Assembly: GCA_018714245.1 (NCBI GenBank)
Contig: DVNQ01000113.1
Coordinates: 1-46,615 of the forward strand
Source: Candidatus Avilachnospira avicola
GTDB lineage: Bacteria; Bacillota; Clostridia; Lachnospirales; Lachnospiraceae
Direction of reading: 5' to 3'
DNA: 46,615 nucleotides
Positions 1 to 9,115 of this stretch are shown in pieces. Numbering within the stretch: the stretch's first letter is position 1; each line of letters opens with the position of its first letter. The notes beneath the pieces are model-generated. The model was not told the origin of the DNA, made no database searches, and saw nothing but the letters and a program-made list of their open reading frames with translations. The position numbers and the translations under genes were made by a program.

Positions 1-117
1 TCTTCCCGATTCCGCTCTCTTGAGCTTCTTCGCTTTTGGAATCTTCAGGGTCTGTGCATTAATCGTTGTTGCTTTTTCAAGGTGCTTCGCTCTCAGCTCC
101 TCGCTGACAGCCTGTAT
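1..117 (-). promoter_or_regulatory. Leader of a presumed rRNA operon (boxA-like)
   Basis: No protein gene is visible between 1 and 345. Read on the minus strand, this stretch lies just downstream of two strong tandem promoters and contains a CACCTTGAAAA element at about 75-86 that resembles the boxA/pre-16S leader element of Clostridia. A small GC-rich stem (CAGC...GCTG) lies ahead of it. Tandem promoters plus a non-coding leader with boxA is the usual layout upstream of a 16S rRNA gene, which would lie left of position 1. No rRNA sequence itself is in the window, so this assignment is inference. Confidence 0.5.
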
Positions 118-147
118 ACTCTATCACATCCGCTATCGCGTTGTCAA
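118..147 (-). promoter_or_regulatory. Promoter P2 of the presumed rRNA operon
   Basis: On the minus strand a perfect TTGACA (142-147) is followed after 18 bases by TAGAGT (118-123). The -35 is consensus; the -10 is imperfect. It lies downstream of a second, better promoter and directs transcription off the left edge. Paired TTGACA promoters are typical of rRNA operons. Confidence 0.55.
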
Positions 148-232
148 GAGGTTTTTTGAACTTTTTTTCAGATCCCTGTAGGAGCCTGTCCCAAAAGTTC
201 GTTTGCTTCTCTTTTTCAGAGACAGCTTGCTT

Positions 233-261
233 ATGATATCGCATCATCCTTCCGTTGTCAA
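233..261 (-). promoter_or_regulatory. Promoter P1 of the presumed rRNA operon
   Basis: On the minus strand TTGACA (256-261), a 17-base spacer and TATCAT (233-238) make a near-consensus sigma-A promoter pointing left. It starts just after the terminator of the serine tRNA unit, so it begins a new transcription unit rather than serving the tRNAs. The interval to P2 (148-232) holds no gene. Confidence 0.7.
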
Positions 262-312
262 GAAGTATTTTTATCTTTTTTTACTCCTTAATTTTACCCG
301 GATGATGAGGAT

Positions 313-342
313 AAAAAAGAGGCGTCCTAAGCGCTACGCCTC
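313..342 (-). terminator. Intrinsic terminator of the tRNA-Ser pair
   Basis: Inverted arms GAGGCGT (319-325) and ACGCCTC (336-342) form a seven-base-pair stem. On the minus strand it is followed by six T residues (313-318). It begins three bases past the 3' end of tRNA-Ser(GGA), so it ends the two-tRNA transcript. Confidence 0.85.
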
Positions 343-345
343 TTA

Positions 346-434
346 CGCAGAAGAAGGGATTTGAACCCTTGCGCCGCTATTAACGACCTAATCCCTTTCC
401 AGGGGATCCCCTTCAGCCTCTTGGGTACTTCTGC
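346..434 (-). tRNA. tRNA-Ser (anticodon GGA)
   Basis: The minus strand folds as a class II tRNA of 89 bases. The acceptor arms are GCAGAAG and CTTCTGC (347-353 paired with 428-434), with discriminator G at 346. The anticodon loop is CTGGAAA (anticodon GGA, reading UCC/UCU). There is a long variable arm and the T-loop GTTCAAATC. The long variable arm and G discriminator are serine identity features. CCA is not encoded (TAA follows), so the 3' end needs endonucleolytic trimming and CCA addition. It is six bases downstream of a second tRNA-Ser and followed by a terminator. Confidence 0.95.
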
Positions 435-440
435 TGAAAG

Positions 441-526
441 CGGAAAGGATGGGATTCGAACCCATGTGCCCTTGCGGACAAACGGTTTTCAAGACCGCCT
501 CGTTATGACCACTTCGATACCTTTCC
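441..526 (-). tRNA. tRNA-Ser (anticodon TGA)
   Basis: A class II tRNA of 86 bases on the minus strand. The acceptor arms are GGAAAGG and CCTTTCC (442-448 paired with 520-526), with discriminator G at 441. The anticodon loop is CTTGAAA (anticodon TGA, reading UCA and, with wobble modification, other UCN codons). It has a long variable arm and the T-loop GTTCGAATC. CCA is not encoded. It is the first gene of a two-tRNA unit that starts from a promoter at 577-605. Confidence 0.95.
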
Positions 527-576
527 GTACCTGCACGTTATATGGCTGAACCTCTTAGGTTTTAACGTGCTCAACT

Positions 577-605
577 ATCTTAATAAAAAACCTTCTGCTT
601 GTCAA
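577..605 (-). promoter_or_regulatory. Promoter of the tRNA-Ser unit
   Basis: TTGACA (600-605) and TAAGAT (577-582) are separated by exactly 17 bases on the minus strand. The -35 hexamer contains the TGA stop codon of ispD (602-604), so the promoter is embedded in the end of the upstream gene. Between it and the first tRNA, about 533-570, an imperfect hairpin with arms GCACGTTA and TAACGTGC may help 5' processing. It has no T-run and so is not a terminator. Confidence 0.8.
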
Positions 606-1378
606 TCATTTTTTTTGGACAGATACAGGGCCTTTGCGACTATCAGATCCTCCGGAGTGGTGATCTTAATGTTTGATCTGTCCCCGTTTACTATCTTCAC
701 CCTGTAGCTGGACATGCTCTCCACTATCACTCCGTCATCAGTTATTTTGCTCTCATCGGAATCATAGGCATTTATGGTAACGAAGAGCTTGTCATAGGCA
801 TCCATGATAAGCGGATAGAAAAACGCCTGCGGTGTCTGCACAATGAACAGGTGGGTTCTGTCCAGAGTCTCCGTCGCATATCCGCTTAAGTCCACGGCCT
901 TTATGGTGTCGGTCGCAGGGATCGCTGCCACACAGGCCTTATATCCGGTCACAAAATCACAGCACCTGTTTATCAGACCTTCAGACACCAGGGGCCTGGC
1001 ACCATCATGTATCAGAACATAATCAGTGCCCTCAGGGACTGACCTTATGCCGTTGTATACGGATCTGAATCTGGTATCCCCGCCCTCTGCAATGTCACGG
1101 ACCTTCCTGATCCCGTACTTAATGCAGATATCCCTGGCATATTCCATATCATCCTTTGCGGTAACCAACACGATGGATCCGATATTTTTATTTTCATCAA
1201 AGGCCCTCAGGCTGTGGATGACCACCGGAGCATCCTCGAGCATCATGAACTGTTTTTTTACATCGGAATGCATCCTTATGCCGCTTCCGGCAGCAAGGAC
1301 TATGGCTGTATAAAACGGATGCTCATCTGTTCCGTTTTCATTTTCTTCTTTTAAATGTAACCTTTCAAAACTATCCAT
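602..1378 (-). CDS. ispD: 2-C-methyl-D-erythritol 4-phosphate cytidylyltransferase
   Basis: IspD joins CTP and 2-C-methyl-D-erythritol 4-phosphate to give CDP-ME, the third step of the MEP isoprenoid pathway, in the cytoplasm. The 258-residue product has the nucleotide-binding loop AAGSGIRM near residues 29-36 followed by KKQF (Lys42 corresponds to a CTP-contacting lysine), HDGARPLV in the middle, and the family ending ITTPEDLIVAK. It is about 20 residues longer at the N-terminus than typical IspD (about 230); residues 1-22 are charged and look dispensable, so a later start is possible, but this ATG sits one base from the tsaD stop. It is the last gene of the secA operon. dxs and ispA of the same pathway lie at 33-36 kb. 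Confidence 0.93.
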   Translation of the reverse strand: MDSFERLHLKEENENGTDEHPFYTAIVLAAGSGIRMHSDVKKQFMMLEDAPVVIHSLRAFDENKNIGSIVLVTAKDDMEYARDICIKYGIRKVRDIAEGGDTRFRSVYNGIRSVPEGTDYVLIHDGARPLVSEGLINRCCDFVTGYKACVAAIPATDTIKAVDLSGYATETLDRTHLFIVQTPQAFFYPLIMDAYDKLFVTINAYDSDESKITDDGVIVESMSSYRVKIVNGDRSNIKITTPEDLIVAKALYLSKKND

Positions 1379-1379
1379 A

Positions 1380-2414
1380 TCATCTACCGGCTTTCATGCC
1401 TAACTTAAGATTTGGTGAAGCATTGAGCTTCATATCCGCGAAGTCTCCGCGCAGATATGAGTGATAAGCTGCAGCTGCGATCATCGCAGCATTGTCGGTG
1501 CAGTATATCGGTTCAGGAAAATAACTATCCATCCCTCTCTTTCTGCATTCTTTCTCCAATTCCTTACGAAGGGCAGAATTTGCACTCACGCCTCCGGCAA
1601 TGGCTACCTTTGTGAATCCCAGTTCCTCAGCACATGCCACCGTCCGATCTACGAGCTGTCTTATCACCGCCTTCTGAAATGAAGCGGAAAGATCAGGAAC
1701 ATTTATCTCTTCTCCGGTCATATGTGCCTTGTTTATATAATTCAGCACCGCCGATTTGAGCCCTGAAAATGTAAAATCATAAGGCCTGTCCCTGACTTCT
1801 CCGATAGGGAAGCTGATCGCATTCGGATCTCCTGTCCTTGCAGCCCTGTCTATCTTGGGACCTCCCGGATAGCCAAGACCTACCGCCCTTGCCACCTTAT
1901 CATAGGCTTCACCGGCAGCATCATCCATGCTTCGTCCTATTATCTCAAAATCATCATAGTCCCTGACCACGCAGAGGTGGGTATGTCCTCCTGATACGAT
2001 CAGGCATACATATGGAGGTTCCAGTTCCTTATGGGAGATGTAATTTGCTGCCACATGGCCTTCTATGTGATGTACGGCTATAAGGGGCCTGTCAATCGCA
2101 TAGGAAAGAGCCTTGGCCTCGGATACCCCGATAAGCAGGGCCCCCACAAGTCCAGGACCTGCAGTGACCGCTATCGCATTCAGGTCCTCAAATCCTATGT
2201 CCGCATCCCTGAGTGCCATTTTTATGACTCCATTTATATTTTCACAATGGAGCCTGGATGCTATCTCAGGAACTACTCCTCCATATACCGTATGTATGTC
2301 TATCTGTGATGAAATGATATTCGAAAGGACTTCCCTTCCGTTCCTTACCACTGAGGCAGCAGTCTCATCGCAGGAGCTTTCTATGCCCAGTATCAATACA
2401 TCATTTTTATCCAT
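1380..2414 (-). CDS. tsaD: tRNA N6-adenosine threonylcarbamoyltransferase
   Basis: TsaD transfers the threonylcarbamoyl group from TC-AMP to A37 of ANN-decoding tRNAs, working with TsaB and TsaE (both encoded at 3781-5082). The protein opens with [13 protein letters not shown], the ASKHA phosphate loop, and has the metal-ligand motif HHIEGH (two His four residues apart), then [17 protein letters not shown] and [10 protein letters not shown]: the full Kae1/TsaD pattern at normal length. I prefer the ATG at 2414. The ATG at 2423 overlaps the upstream gene by four bases, and the GAGG ribosome-binding sequence is too close to it but correctly spaced for the later one. It lies between rnz and ispD and is clearly cotranscribed. 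Confidence 0.94.
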   Translation of the reverse strand: MDKNDVLILGIESSCDETAASVVRNGREVLSNIISSQIDIHTVYGGVVPEIASRLHCENINGVIKMALRDADIGFEDLNAIAVTAGPGLVGALLIGVSEAKALSYAIDRPLIAVHHIEGHVAANYISHKELEPPYVCLIVSGGHTHLCVVRDYDDFEIIGRSMDDAAGEAYDKVARAVGLGYPGGPKIDRAARTGDPNAISFPIGEVRDRPYDFTFSGLKSAVLNYINKAHMTGEEINVPDLSASFQKAVIRQLVDRTVACAEELGFTKVAIAGGVSANSALRKELEKECRKRGMDSYFPEPIYCTDNAAMIAAAAYHSYLRGDFADMKLNASPNLKLGMKAGR

Positions 2415-2419
2415 CAGAA

Positions 2420-3343
2420 TCATCCCTCGTCAAACATAAGCTCCTTATGCATCCCATCCTTGCCGCAGAAGGAATTCGGAAATATCTTCCTTACATCCTC
2501 AAGGTACTGCTTGGGCCTGAGCATGGAGGGGCTGTAGTGAGTAAACCAGAGCTCTCTGGGCGGTACCTCCGCCTTTGCCGCCATGGCAGCAGATTCCTGC
2601 ATCGTCATGTGCTTATATGCCCTGGCCTTGTCCTCCATACCCGGCTCTCCGTACATACCCTCACAGATAAACAGGTCTGCATCAGAAGCCGCTCTGATTA
2701 TGTTGTCACAAGGACGGGTATCCGTGGTGTAGGTCACCTTGATCCCCCTCCGGTCCTCGCCCATGACCATGGATGGCTTATATGTCCTGCCGCTAAGCTC
2801 ATCCTTAACGGTCTCTCCATGCTGAAGGGCATTCCAGTATTTTACGTCTATACCCTGTTCCTTAGCCCTTTCCACGTCAAATCTTCCCTTCCTCGGGACG
2901 GTGACGGAATATCCGTAGCAGGTAATGTTATGACTCACCCGGAAGCAGTTTATTATATATTCTCCGAGCCTGTATTCCTCAGTATTCTGATCCAGCTCAA
3001 TGAACCTGAGCTCAAAAGGAAGCTCGGGAGCTATGCATCTCAGGGATCTGGTGACATTGAAAAGTCCCTTCGGGCCTATCATGACCACGGGCTCAGTCCT
3101 TTCCGCATTTGCCATGGCAAGAAGCATTCCAGGAAGCCCGGAAATATGGTCCGCATGCATATGGGTAAAGCACATTATGTCTATGGGCTTCGGAGATATC
3201 CCCGCCTCCTTTAGGGCTATCTGGGTACCTTCGCCGCAGTCTATTATGATATTGGATCCTCCGCATCGCAGCATAAGGGAGGTAAGCCAGCGCTTGGGCA
3301 TCGGCATCATGCCTCCAGTGCCCAGCAGACAGACATCAAGCAT
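2420..3343 (-). CDS. rnz: Ribonuclease Z
   Basis: RNase Z is a metallo-beta-lactamase-fold endonuclease that cuts 3' trailers from tRNA precursors lacking an encoded CCA. The 307-residue length is standard for the short form. The zinc motif [14 protein letters not shown] places His61, His63, Asp65 and His66, and later [11 protein letters not shown] and YTTDTRPC supply further ligands; a final HYSP motif is present (WFTHYSPS). The start has a good AAGGAG site and overlaps the end of rimI by eight bases. The two serine tRNAs in this window lack CCA, so they are the kind of substrate this enzyme handles in Bacillus. Confidence 0.93.
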   Translation of the reverse strand: MLDVCLLGTGGMMPMPKRWLTSLMLRCGGSNIIIDCGEGTQIALKEAGISPKPIDIMCFTHMHADHISGLPGMLLAMANAERTEPVVMIGPKGLFNVTRSLRCIAPELPFELRFIELDQNTEEYRLGEYIINCFRVSHNITCYGYSVTVPRKGRFDVERAKEQGIDVKYWNALQHGETVKDELSGRTYKPSMVMGEDRRGIKVTYTTDTRPCDNIIRAASDADLFICEGMYGEPGMEDKARAYKHMTMQESAAMAAKAEVPPRELWFTHYSPSMLRPKQYLEDVRKIFPNSFCGKDGMHKELMFDEG

Positions 3344-3815
3344 CTCCTGTCTCCTTTTCTTTTACGATAAGTTTTTCCATTATGACGGCATCCGTTATCG
3401 GATCCTTATAATAAGCCTTTCTTCTGTATATCTCCTTAAAGCCTGCCGAGGTATACAGACTTAATGCAGGGACATTGTCCTCCCTTACTTCAAGGAAAAG
3501 CCTTTCCCCTCCCTGCTCTCTGCAGAAGACTTCGGCAGTATCAAGAAGCAAGGTTCCTATGCCCTGTCTTCTGCAATTCGGGTCCACTCCTATCCGGTAT
3601 ATCTCACTGTCTGAGATGGCTGAAAATATCACATAGCCGAGAAGCCGTCCTGTATCCTTTTCTTCCGCAGTAAGGCAGCATTCGGGCCCGCAAAGAAGAC
3701 ATCTCTCAAAGCCCGGCTCTCCCCAGGGGCTGTCCGGGAACAATTCCTTATCCAATGCGGCCGCCGAAAGAAGTCCCCGCTTATCTGCCGGCTTCAGGCT
3801 TACGTTTTTTTCCAT
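3336..3815 (-). CDS. rimI: Ribosomal protein alanine N-acetyltransferase
   Basis: A GNAT-fold acetyltransferase of 159 residues. The acetyl-CoA loop RRQGIGTLLLD (about 82-92) and the C-terminal half ALSLYTSAGFKEIYRRKAYY are typical of RimI, which acetylates the N-terminal alanine of ribosomal protein S18. Its place among tsaB, tsaD and tsaE matches the common bacterial arrangement, which supports the name. The start is preceded by GGAGAG; the 5' end overlaps tsaB by 35 bases and the 3' end overlaps rnz by eight, so translation is probably coupled. Confidence 0.87.
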   Translation of the reverse strand: MEKNVSLKPADKRGLLSAAALDKELFPDSPWGEPGFERCLLCGPECCLTAEEKDTGRLLGYVIFSAISDSEIYRIGVDPNCRRQGIGTLLLDTAEVFCREQGGERLFLEVREDNVPALSLYTSAGFKEIYRRKAYYKDPITDAVIMEKLIVKEKETGDA

Positions 3816-4632
3816 GCTTCTCTCCGGTCATTTTTTTCAGGCTGTGTTCTCCCGGATCCTCCAGAAGCCCTGATTCCAGTTCTCTCTGTGCCTGGGGTTT
3901 TCTTATATAATGAGGGGCAAAATCATCCGGATCCATAACCTGATCGTCAAAAAAGTCAATGGCAGCTATCCCTTCCTCAAGCACCTCTTCAGCAGTCCTG
4001 CCATGCTCTATCAGCCATTTCTGATAGGCCCACAGCCCCAGCTGCGCGGTTGAGGCAGCTCTCTGAAGGCTGTTTTCTGCAGTTGCAAAAACATAGGAGC
4101 CCTTAAGCCTTTCCGTTATCTTTTCCCTGTATACCGGCACTCCATCTCCAAGGAAAATAAACTCCCCATTGCCATGACCAAGTCCGTTAAGTCTGTCAAT
4201 AAAATCATCCATGCTTTCCGCCCCATCTTCAATAAGGCGTATGCCCTCCCTGAATGCAGCCCTGTAGACCTGGCCTCTGCGGGCATCCATGATGGGACAG
4301 ACTGTGGCTCCGGAGGCATGGCAGAGATTGAATGCCAGAGCCTCCAGTGTGGATACCGAGATGATGGGCCTGCCAAGCCCCAGCGCCAGCCCCTTTGCAG
4401 TGGCCGCCCCTATCCTGAGTCCCGTAAATGATCCGGGGCCCGCCGATACTGCGATTGCATCTATAGAATGTTTGTCTATCCCGCAAAGCTCCAGCATCCC
4501 TGCAAGCATCGGCATCAGGGTCTCCGAATGTGTAAGCCCGTTGTTCAAGGTAAATTCGGCTCTGAGTACCTCATCTTCTATGACTGCCGTGGATGCCACA
4601 TGGCCTGAGCTTTCAATGCTAAGTATCTTCAT
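3781..4632 (-). CDS. tsaB: t6A biosynthesis protein TsaB
   Basis: TsaB is the catalytically inactive ASKHA partner of TsaD in the threonylcarbamoyl transfer complex. The product starts MKILSIESSG and carries AVSAGPGSFTGLRIG (about 61-75), the defining segment of the family, followed by STLEALAFN and CPIMDARRGQVY. At 283 residues it is longer than usual (about 220-240): the extra part is a basic tail (roughly 250-283) read through the start of rimI. The six-base gap to tsaE and the 35-base overlap with rimI indicate an operon. Confidence 0.93.
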   Translation of the reverse strand: MKILSIESSGHVASTAVIEDEVLRAEFTLNNGLTHSETLMPMLAGMLELCGIDKHSIDAIAVSAGPGSFTGLRIGAATAKGLALGLGRPIISVSTLEALAFNLCHASGATVCPIMDARRGQVYRAAFREGIRLIEDGAESMDDFIDRLNGLGHGNGEFIFLGDGVPVYREKITERLKGSYVFATAENSLQRAASTAQLGLWAYQKWLIEHGRTAEEVLEEGIAAIDFFDDQVMDPDDFAPHYIRKPQAQRELESGLLEDPGEHSLKKMTGEKHGKKRKPEAGR

Positions 4633-4638
4633 AAGATA

Positions 4639-5082
4639 TCACCGTCTTTCGATCTTTATGTCCCTGTGATCCATTCCCCTTGCAAGGTCCCTGGAAATGT
4701 ATATCCGGCAGGCCTCATCAGGTATCAGCTCCTCGATCATCTCCGGCCATTCTATGAGACATACCCAGTTTCCGAAAAAATAGTCTTCATATCCAAGCTC
4801 ATACATCTCATCCGGGTCATCGATCCTGTAGGCATCAAAATGCGCAAAGGGGATCCTTCCTCCCTCATATTCCCTAATTATGGTAAACGTAGGGCTGGTA
4901 ACATCGTCTTCTACCTGAAGCCCGCTGGCAAAGCCCTTGGCAAAAACGGTCTTCCCTGCCCCCAGATCTCCGGAAAGGAGATAGATCTCTCCCGGGGAAG
5001 CCTTTTCTCCAAGCTGTCTTCCGATAAGGAAGGTATCTTCCGCACTTTCGCTTTCAAAGCAAGTAATAAGCTGGTCCTTCAT
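4639..5082 (-). CDS. tsaE: t6A biosynthesis ATPase TsaE
   Basis: TsaE is the P-loop ATPase needed for turnover of the TsaB-TsaD complex. The Walker A motif GDLGAGKT lies at residues 38-45, followed by SPTFTIIREYEG, HFDAYRI and the LIEWPEM motif typical of the family. I place the start at the ATG at 5082 (147 residues, the usual length), preceded by GAAGGG. The frame stays open to a TTG at 5163, but that would overlap prfB and has its purine-rich site directly against the codon. It lies between prfB and tsaB on the same strand. Confidence 0.92.
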   Translation of the reverse strand: MKDQLITCFESESAEDTFLIGRQLGEKASPGEIYLLSGDLGAGKTVFAKGFASGLQVEDDVTSPTFTIIREYEGGRIPFAHFDAYRIDDPDEMYELGYEDYFFGNWVCLIEWPEMIEELIPDEACRIYISRDLARGMDHRDIKIERR

Positions 5083-5146
5083 ATTCCCTTCATATTCAAA
5101 AGTCGGTGCGATCCGCTGGACCGCACCGCCCGAAAATTCATAAGAT

Positions 5147-6289
5147 TTATTCGCTGTCAGCAACCCTTCTGTCAGGCTTTCCCAATTTGAGCCATCTGAG
5201 ATAGGCGCTGATAAAGTTGTCTATCTCTCCGTCAAGCACAGCCTGAGCATTTCCTGTCTCTTCGCCGGTACGCACATCCTTGACCATGGTATAAGGCTGA
5301 AGCACATAGCTGCGGATCTGACTTCCCCAGGCTATCTCCTTTACGTCTCCCCTGATGTCAGAAAGCTTTTCGGCATGGGCCTGCTGTTTGATCATATAGA
5401 GCTTCGAACGAAGCATCTGCATGGCTTTTTCCCTGTTCTGGAACTGGGATCTTTCCTCCTGACACGCAGTAACTATACCCGTCGGAATGTGTATGAGCCT
5501 TACTGCAGAGGAGGTCTTGTTTATGTGCTGTCCTCCGGCTCCCGATGAACGGTAGACCTCCATCTTGATATCCTTGGGGTCTATATCTACTTCTATCGTG
5601 TCATCCAGCTCCGGCATGACATCACAGGATACGAAGGAGGTCTGACGCTTGCCCTGAGCATTGAAGGGGGAGATGCGCACCAGCCTGTGGACTCCTGCTT
5701 CAGACTTCAAAAGCCCGTATGCATTCTGTCCCTCAACGGTAAAGCTCACTCCCTTTATACCTGCTTCATCGCCCTCCTGATAATCCATCACCTTGATCTT
5801 GAAGCCGTGCTTGTCACACCACCTGGTATACATACGATAGAGCATCTCATTGAAGTCCATCGCCTCTGTTCCGCCTGCACCTGCCGACAGAGCAATGATG
5901 GCATTGTTTGCATCGTATTCTCCAGAAAGCAGCTGGGCAGTCCTTTCGGTCTCAATATCAGTACGGAGTTTCTTAAGTGCTTCCCCGGTTTCCTCCGCCA
6001 GCTCTTCGTCATCCTCTTCAGAGCCCATCTCGATAAGTGTCTCTATGTCTTCATACTGGCTCACCAGGGAATGATAGGTCTCGACCGCATCCTTAAGCGA
6101 CTTAAGTTCCTTTACGATCTTTGTGGATTTCTGGGCATCATCCCAGAAATCCGGCTCTTCCATCTGTCTCTCCAGCTCTGTGATACGGTCCTTTTTGAAT
6201 TCCAGATCAAGCGATCCCCTAAGCTCCTCTATCGGAGCTTTGAGGCCTTCCAGCTCGGATTTATATGTTTCAAATTCAACTATCGCCAT
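5147..6289 (-). CDS. prfB: Peptide chain release factor 2
   Basis: RF2 recognises UGA and UAA and triggers peptide release. The stop-codon recognition tripeptide SPF is at residues 207-209 and the catalytic GGQ at 252-254 (SSGAGGQHINKT). The gene is a single uninterrupted frame of 380 codons. The site where many prfB genes carry an in-frame UGA and a +1 programmed frameshift reads AGG GGA TCG CTT GAT here (about 6204-6220): the slippery CTT and the upstream purine-rich sequence remain, but the extra T is gone, so no frameshift is needed. It lies 17 bases after secA, a common Firmicutes pairing. Confidence 0.95.
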   Translation of the reverse strand: MAIVEFETYKSELEGLKAPIEELRGSLDLEFKKDRITELERQMEEPDFWDDAQKSTKIVKELKSLKDAVETYHSLVSQYEDIETLIEMGSEEDDEELAEETGEALKKLRTDIETERTAQLLSGEYDANNAIIALSAGAGGTEAMDFNEMLYRMYTRWCDKHGFKIKVMDYQEGDEAGIKGVSFTVEGQNAYGLLKSEAGVHRLVRISPFNAQGKRQTSFVSCDVMPELDDTIEVDIDPKDIKMEVYRSSGAGGQHINKTSSAVRLIHIPTGIVTACQEERSQFQNREKAMQMLRSKLYMIKQQAHAEKLSDIRGDVKEIAWGSQIRSYVLQPYTMVKDVRTGEETGNAQAVLDGEIDNFISAYLRWLKLGKPDRRVADSE

Positions 6290-6306
6290 CTCTTACCTCT
6301 CATGGA

Positions 6307-8922
6307 TCAGACTGCAGGACTTGAAAAGTCGATCCTGTCTCCGGGTCTGTAATTCCTTCCGTGACACTGCTTGAACTTCTTTCCTGAACCGCAGGGGCAG
6401 GGATCATTGGGATATATCTTCCTTACCTCACGCTTTTTGGGCGCTGCCTTTGCGGTGTCATCCCTGTTGGTCCCGGTGATCTTTGCGGCAGGCTCTCTCT
6501 CCACCTTCTGCTGTACCTTTATATGATAAAGGATCCTTACCGTATCTTCCTTTATGGCAGCAGTCATGTCGTCAAACATGGCATAGCCCTCGGTCTTATA
6601 CTCCACAAGGGGATCCTTCTGTCCAAAGGCCACAAGTCCGATGCCTTCACGGAGCTGAGTCATATCATCGATATGGCTCATCCACTTGTTATCTATGACT
6701 CTGAGCAGTATGACACGCTCGATCTCTCGCATCTGTTCGGGATCGGGGAACTCGGCTTCCTTCTCCTCATACAGCTTTATAGCCTCTGACTTTAAGAGCT
6801 GCTTGAGTTCATCCCTCTTCATAGATGCAAACTGCTCGGCAGAAAGCTTAAGAGGGCTGAGAGGGATCACCGGCAGAAGCAGATTGTTAAGCCCCTGCAT
6901 ATCCCAGGTCTCCGGAGTTCCTTCCTCGGTGATAGTCATATCCACCGCATTGTCAACGATATCCTGGATGTATTTGATGATCACATCCCTCATGTTGACA
7001 CCGTCAAGGACCTTCCTTCTTTCTTTGTAAACGATATCCCTCTGCTCGTTGTTTACCTCATCATACTTGAGCAGCTGCTCACGTATTCCGAAGTTATTGC
7101 TCTCTATCTTCTTCTGTGCACCCTCAATGGCCTTGGAGAGCATCTTATGATGGATCTCCTCTCCTTCCTCCACGCCGAGCCTATTGAACATGCCCATGAG
7201 ATTGTCTGCACCGAAGAGACGAAGCAGATCGTCCTCCAGAGAAAGATAGAATTTGGATTCTCCGGGATCTCCCTGACGTCCTGAACGTCCTCTGAGCTGA
7301 TTGTCTATACGTCTGGACTCATGCCTCTCGGTTCCGACTATCCGGAGTCCTCCGGCCGCCCTCGCTTCTTCATCCAGCTTAATGTCGGTTCCGCGTCCTG
7401 CCATGTTGGTGGCTATCGTAACCGCTCCATGGCGTCCGGCTTCGGCCACTATCTCCGCCTCAAGCTCGTGGAATTTTGCATTGAGCACCTTGTGTGGTAT
7501 GCCTCTCCGATTCAGCATCCTGGAGAGCAGCTCCGAGGTCTCGATGGTGATGGTACCCACCAGCACGGGCTGTCCCTTTGCATGGGCTTCTTCCACCGCA
7601 TCGCATACGGCCCTGAACTTTTCCGTCTTGGTCTTATAGACCGAGTCATCATGATCGATCCTGATGACGGGGACATTGGTCGGAATAACCACAACATCCA
7701 TGCCGTAGATGCTTCGGAACTCATTTTCCTCTGTCTGGGCAGTACCGGTCATGCCCGCTTTTTTGTCAAATTTATTGAAGAAGTTCTGGAAGGTTATGGT
7801 CGCAAGGGTCCGGCTCTCCCTCTTTACGTTCACATGCTCCTTCGCTTCTATTGCCTGATGAAGTCCATCCGAATAGCGTCTTCCGGGCATGATACGTCCG
7901 GTAAACTCATCGACTATCAGAACCTCATCATCCTTTACCACATAGTCCTTGTCCCTGTGCATAAGGTTATTTGCCCTGAGAGCAAGGATGATATTATGCT
8001 GAATCTCCAGATTCTCCGCATCGGCAAGGTTATCGATATGGAAAAAGGCCTCGACCTTTGCCACGCCCTGTTCTGTAAGGCTGACGGTCTTTTCCTTCTC
8101 ATCAACGATGAAGTCTCCGGTCTCCTCTATCTCCTCGCCCATGATAGCATTGAACTTGGAGAACTCGGCAGAAGCCTCGCCTCTCTCCATCTGCTTTGCC
8201 AGCACGTCGCACATCTCATAGAGCTTGGTGCTCTTTCCTGACTGGCCGGAAATGATGAGGGGAGTACGGGCTTCATCTATAAGGACTGAGTCCACCTCAT
8301 CTATGATACAGTAGCTGAGCCCTCTGAGGACCAGCTGCTCCTTATATATGGCCATGTTGTCACGCAGGTAGTCAAAGCCCAGCTCGTTGTTGGTCACATA
8401 GGTTATATCCTTTGCATACTGAGCCTTACGCTCGGCATTGTCCATGGAATTGAGTACCACGCCCACTGAAAGGCCGAGGAACTCATGGACCTTTCCCATC
8501 CATTCCGCGTCTCGCTTTGCCAGGTAATCATTGACCGTGACTATATGAACTCCCTTGCCAGCAAGGGCATTGAGATATGCGGGACAGGTCGATACAAGCG
8601 TCTTTCCTTCTCCGGTCTTCATCTCAGCGATACGTCCCTGATGAAGCACCACTCCGCCTATCAGCTGAACGCGGAAATGCCTCATGCCAAGGACTCTTGA
8701 CGCCGCTTCCCTGACCGTGGCGAAGGCCTCCGGAAGGATGTCATCCAGGGTCTCTCCGTTTTCCAGCCTCTCCTTGAACTTGGGAGTCTGGGCCTTGAGC
8801 TCTTCATCGCTCATGGCGGCCATCCTGTCTGAAAGCGCCTCTATCTTATCCACTATGGGGTAGATATGCTTAAGTTCTCTTTCGCTGTGCGTACCGAATA
8901 CTTTTTCTATTAGATTTGCCAT
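6307..8922 (-). CDS. secA: Preprotein translocase ATPase SecA
   Basis: SecA drives secretory proteins through SecYEG at the membrane. The 871-residue protein has Walker A TGEGKT at 103-108, the Walker B region IIDEVDS, the second nucleotide-binding domain with the arginine-finger segment [14 protein letters not shown], and a C-terminal zinc-binding SEC-C motif [14 protein letters not shown]. The start ATG has AGGAG seven bases upstream. It is the first gene of the leftward operon running to ispD; a promoter candidate and an inverted repeat lie in the 276-base divergent region shared with hpf. Confidence 0.97.
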   Translation of the reverse strand: MANLIEKVFGTHSERELKHIYPIVDKIEALSDRMAAMSDEELKAQTPKFKERLENGETLDDILPEAFATVREAASRVLGMRHFRVQLIGGVVLHQGRIAEMKTGEGKTLVSTCPAYLNALAGKGVHIVTVNDYLAKRDAEWMGKVHEFLGLSVGVVLNSMDNAERKAQYAKDITYVTNNELGFDYLRDNMAIYKEQLVLRGLSYCIIDEVDSVLIDEARTPLIISGQSGKSTKLYEMCDVLAKQMERGEASAEFSKFNAIMGEEIEETGDFIVDEKEKTVSLTEQGVAKVEAFFHIDNLADAENLEIQHNIILALRANNLMHRDKDYVVKDDEVLIVDEFTGRIMPGRRYSDGLHQAIEAKEHVNVKRESRTLATITFQNFFNKFDKKAGMTGTAQTEENEFRSIYGMDVVVIPTNVPVIRIDHDDSVYKTKTEKFRAVCDAVEEAHAKGQPVLVGTITIETSELLSRMLNRRGIPHKVLNAKFHELEAEIVAEAGRHGAVTIATNMAGRGTDIKLDEEARAAGGLRIVGTERHESRRIDNQLRGRSGRQGDPGESKFYLSLEDDLLRLFGADNLMGMFNRLGVEEGEEIHHKMLSKAIEGAQKKIESNNFGIREQLLKYDEVNNEQRDIVYKERRKVLDGVNMRDVIIKYIQDIVDNAVDMTITEEGTPETWDMQGLNNLLLPVIPLSPLKLSAEQFASMKRDELKQLLKSEAIKLYEEKEAEFPDPEQMREIERVILLRVIDNKWMSHIDDMTQLREGIGLVAFGQKDPLVEYKTEGYAMFDDMTAAIKEDTVRILYHIKVQQKVEREPAAKITGTNRDDTAKAAPKKREVRKIYPNDPCPCGSGKKFKQCHGRNYRPGDRIDFSSPAV

Positions 8923-8985
8923 TTATTAGCTCCTGACATGCAAATTTAACGATATCTGTACATTTATGCATAAGATAACTAAAAT

Positions 8986-9014
8986 ATCTTATCACCACAC
9001 CGGGCTTAAAGCAA
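8986..9014 (-). promoter_or_regulatory. Candidate promoter of the secA operon
   Basis: On the minus strand TTGCTT (9009-9014), a 17-base spacer and TAAGAT (8986-8991). The -10 overlaps one arm of an inverted repeat, AAGATA (8972-8977) and TATCTT (8985-8990), which could be an operator. On the plus strand, immediately next to this -35, TTGACA (9016-9021) is followed after 18 bases by TTTACT and may be an additional hpf promoter. Confidence 0.5.
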
Positions 9015-9115
9015 GTTGACAGAGGGAATTTAGAAAGTTTTTACTCTTTATGCCCCGCCCTTCCGTTAAGCTGCACAAAATATCTTATCTTTATCCTTAT
9101 TTTTTATATAAACAG

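Noticed and set aside
361-549. A 62-codon plus-strand frame across the serine tRNAs
   Set aside because: It is the complement of two clear tRNA genes and has no ribosome-binding site.
7321-8241. A 306-codon plus-strand frame inside secA
   Set aside because: The product has no recognisable motif and lies opposite strongly conserved SecA sequence; it is an antisense shadow.
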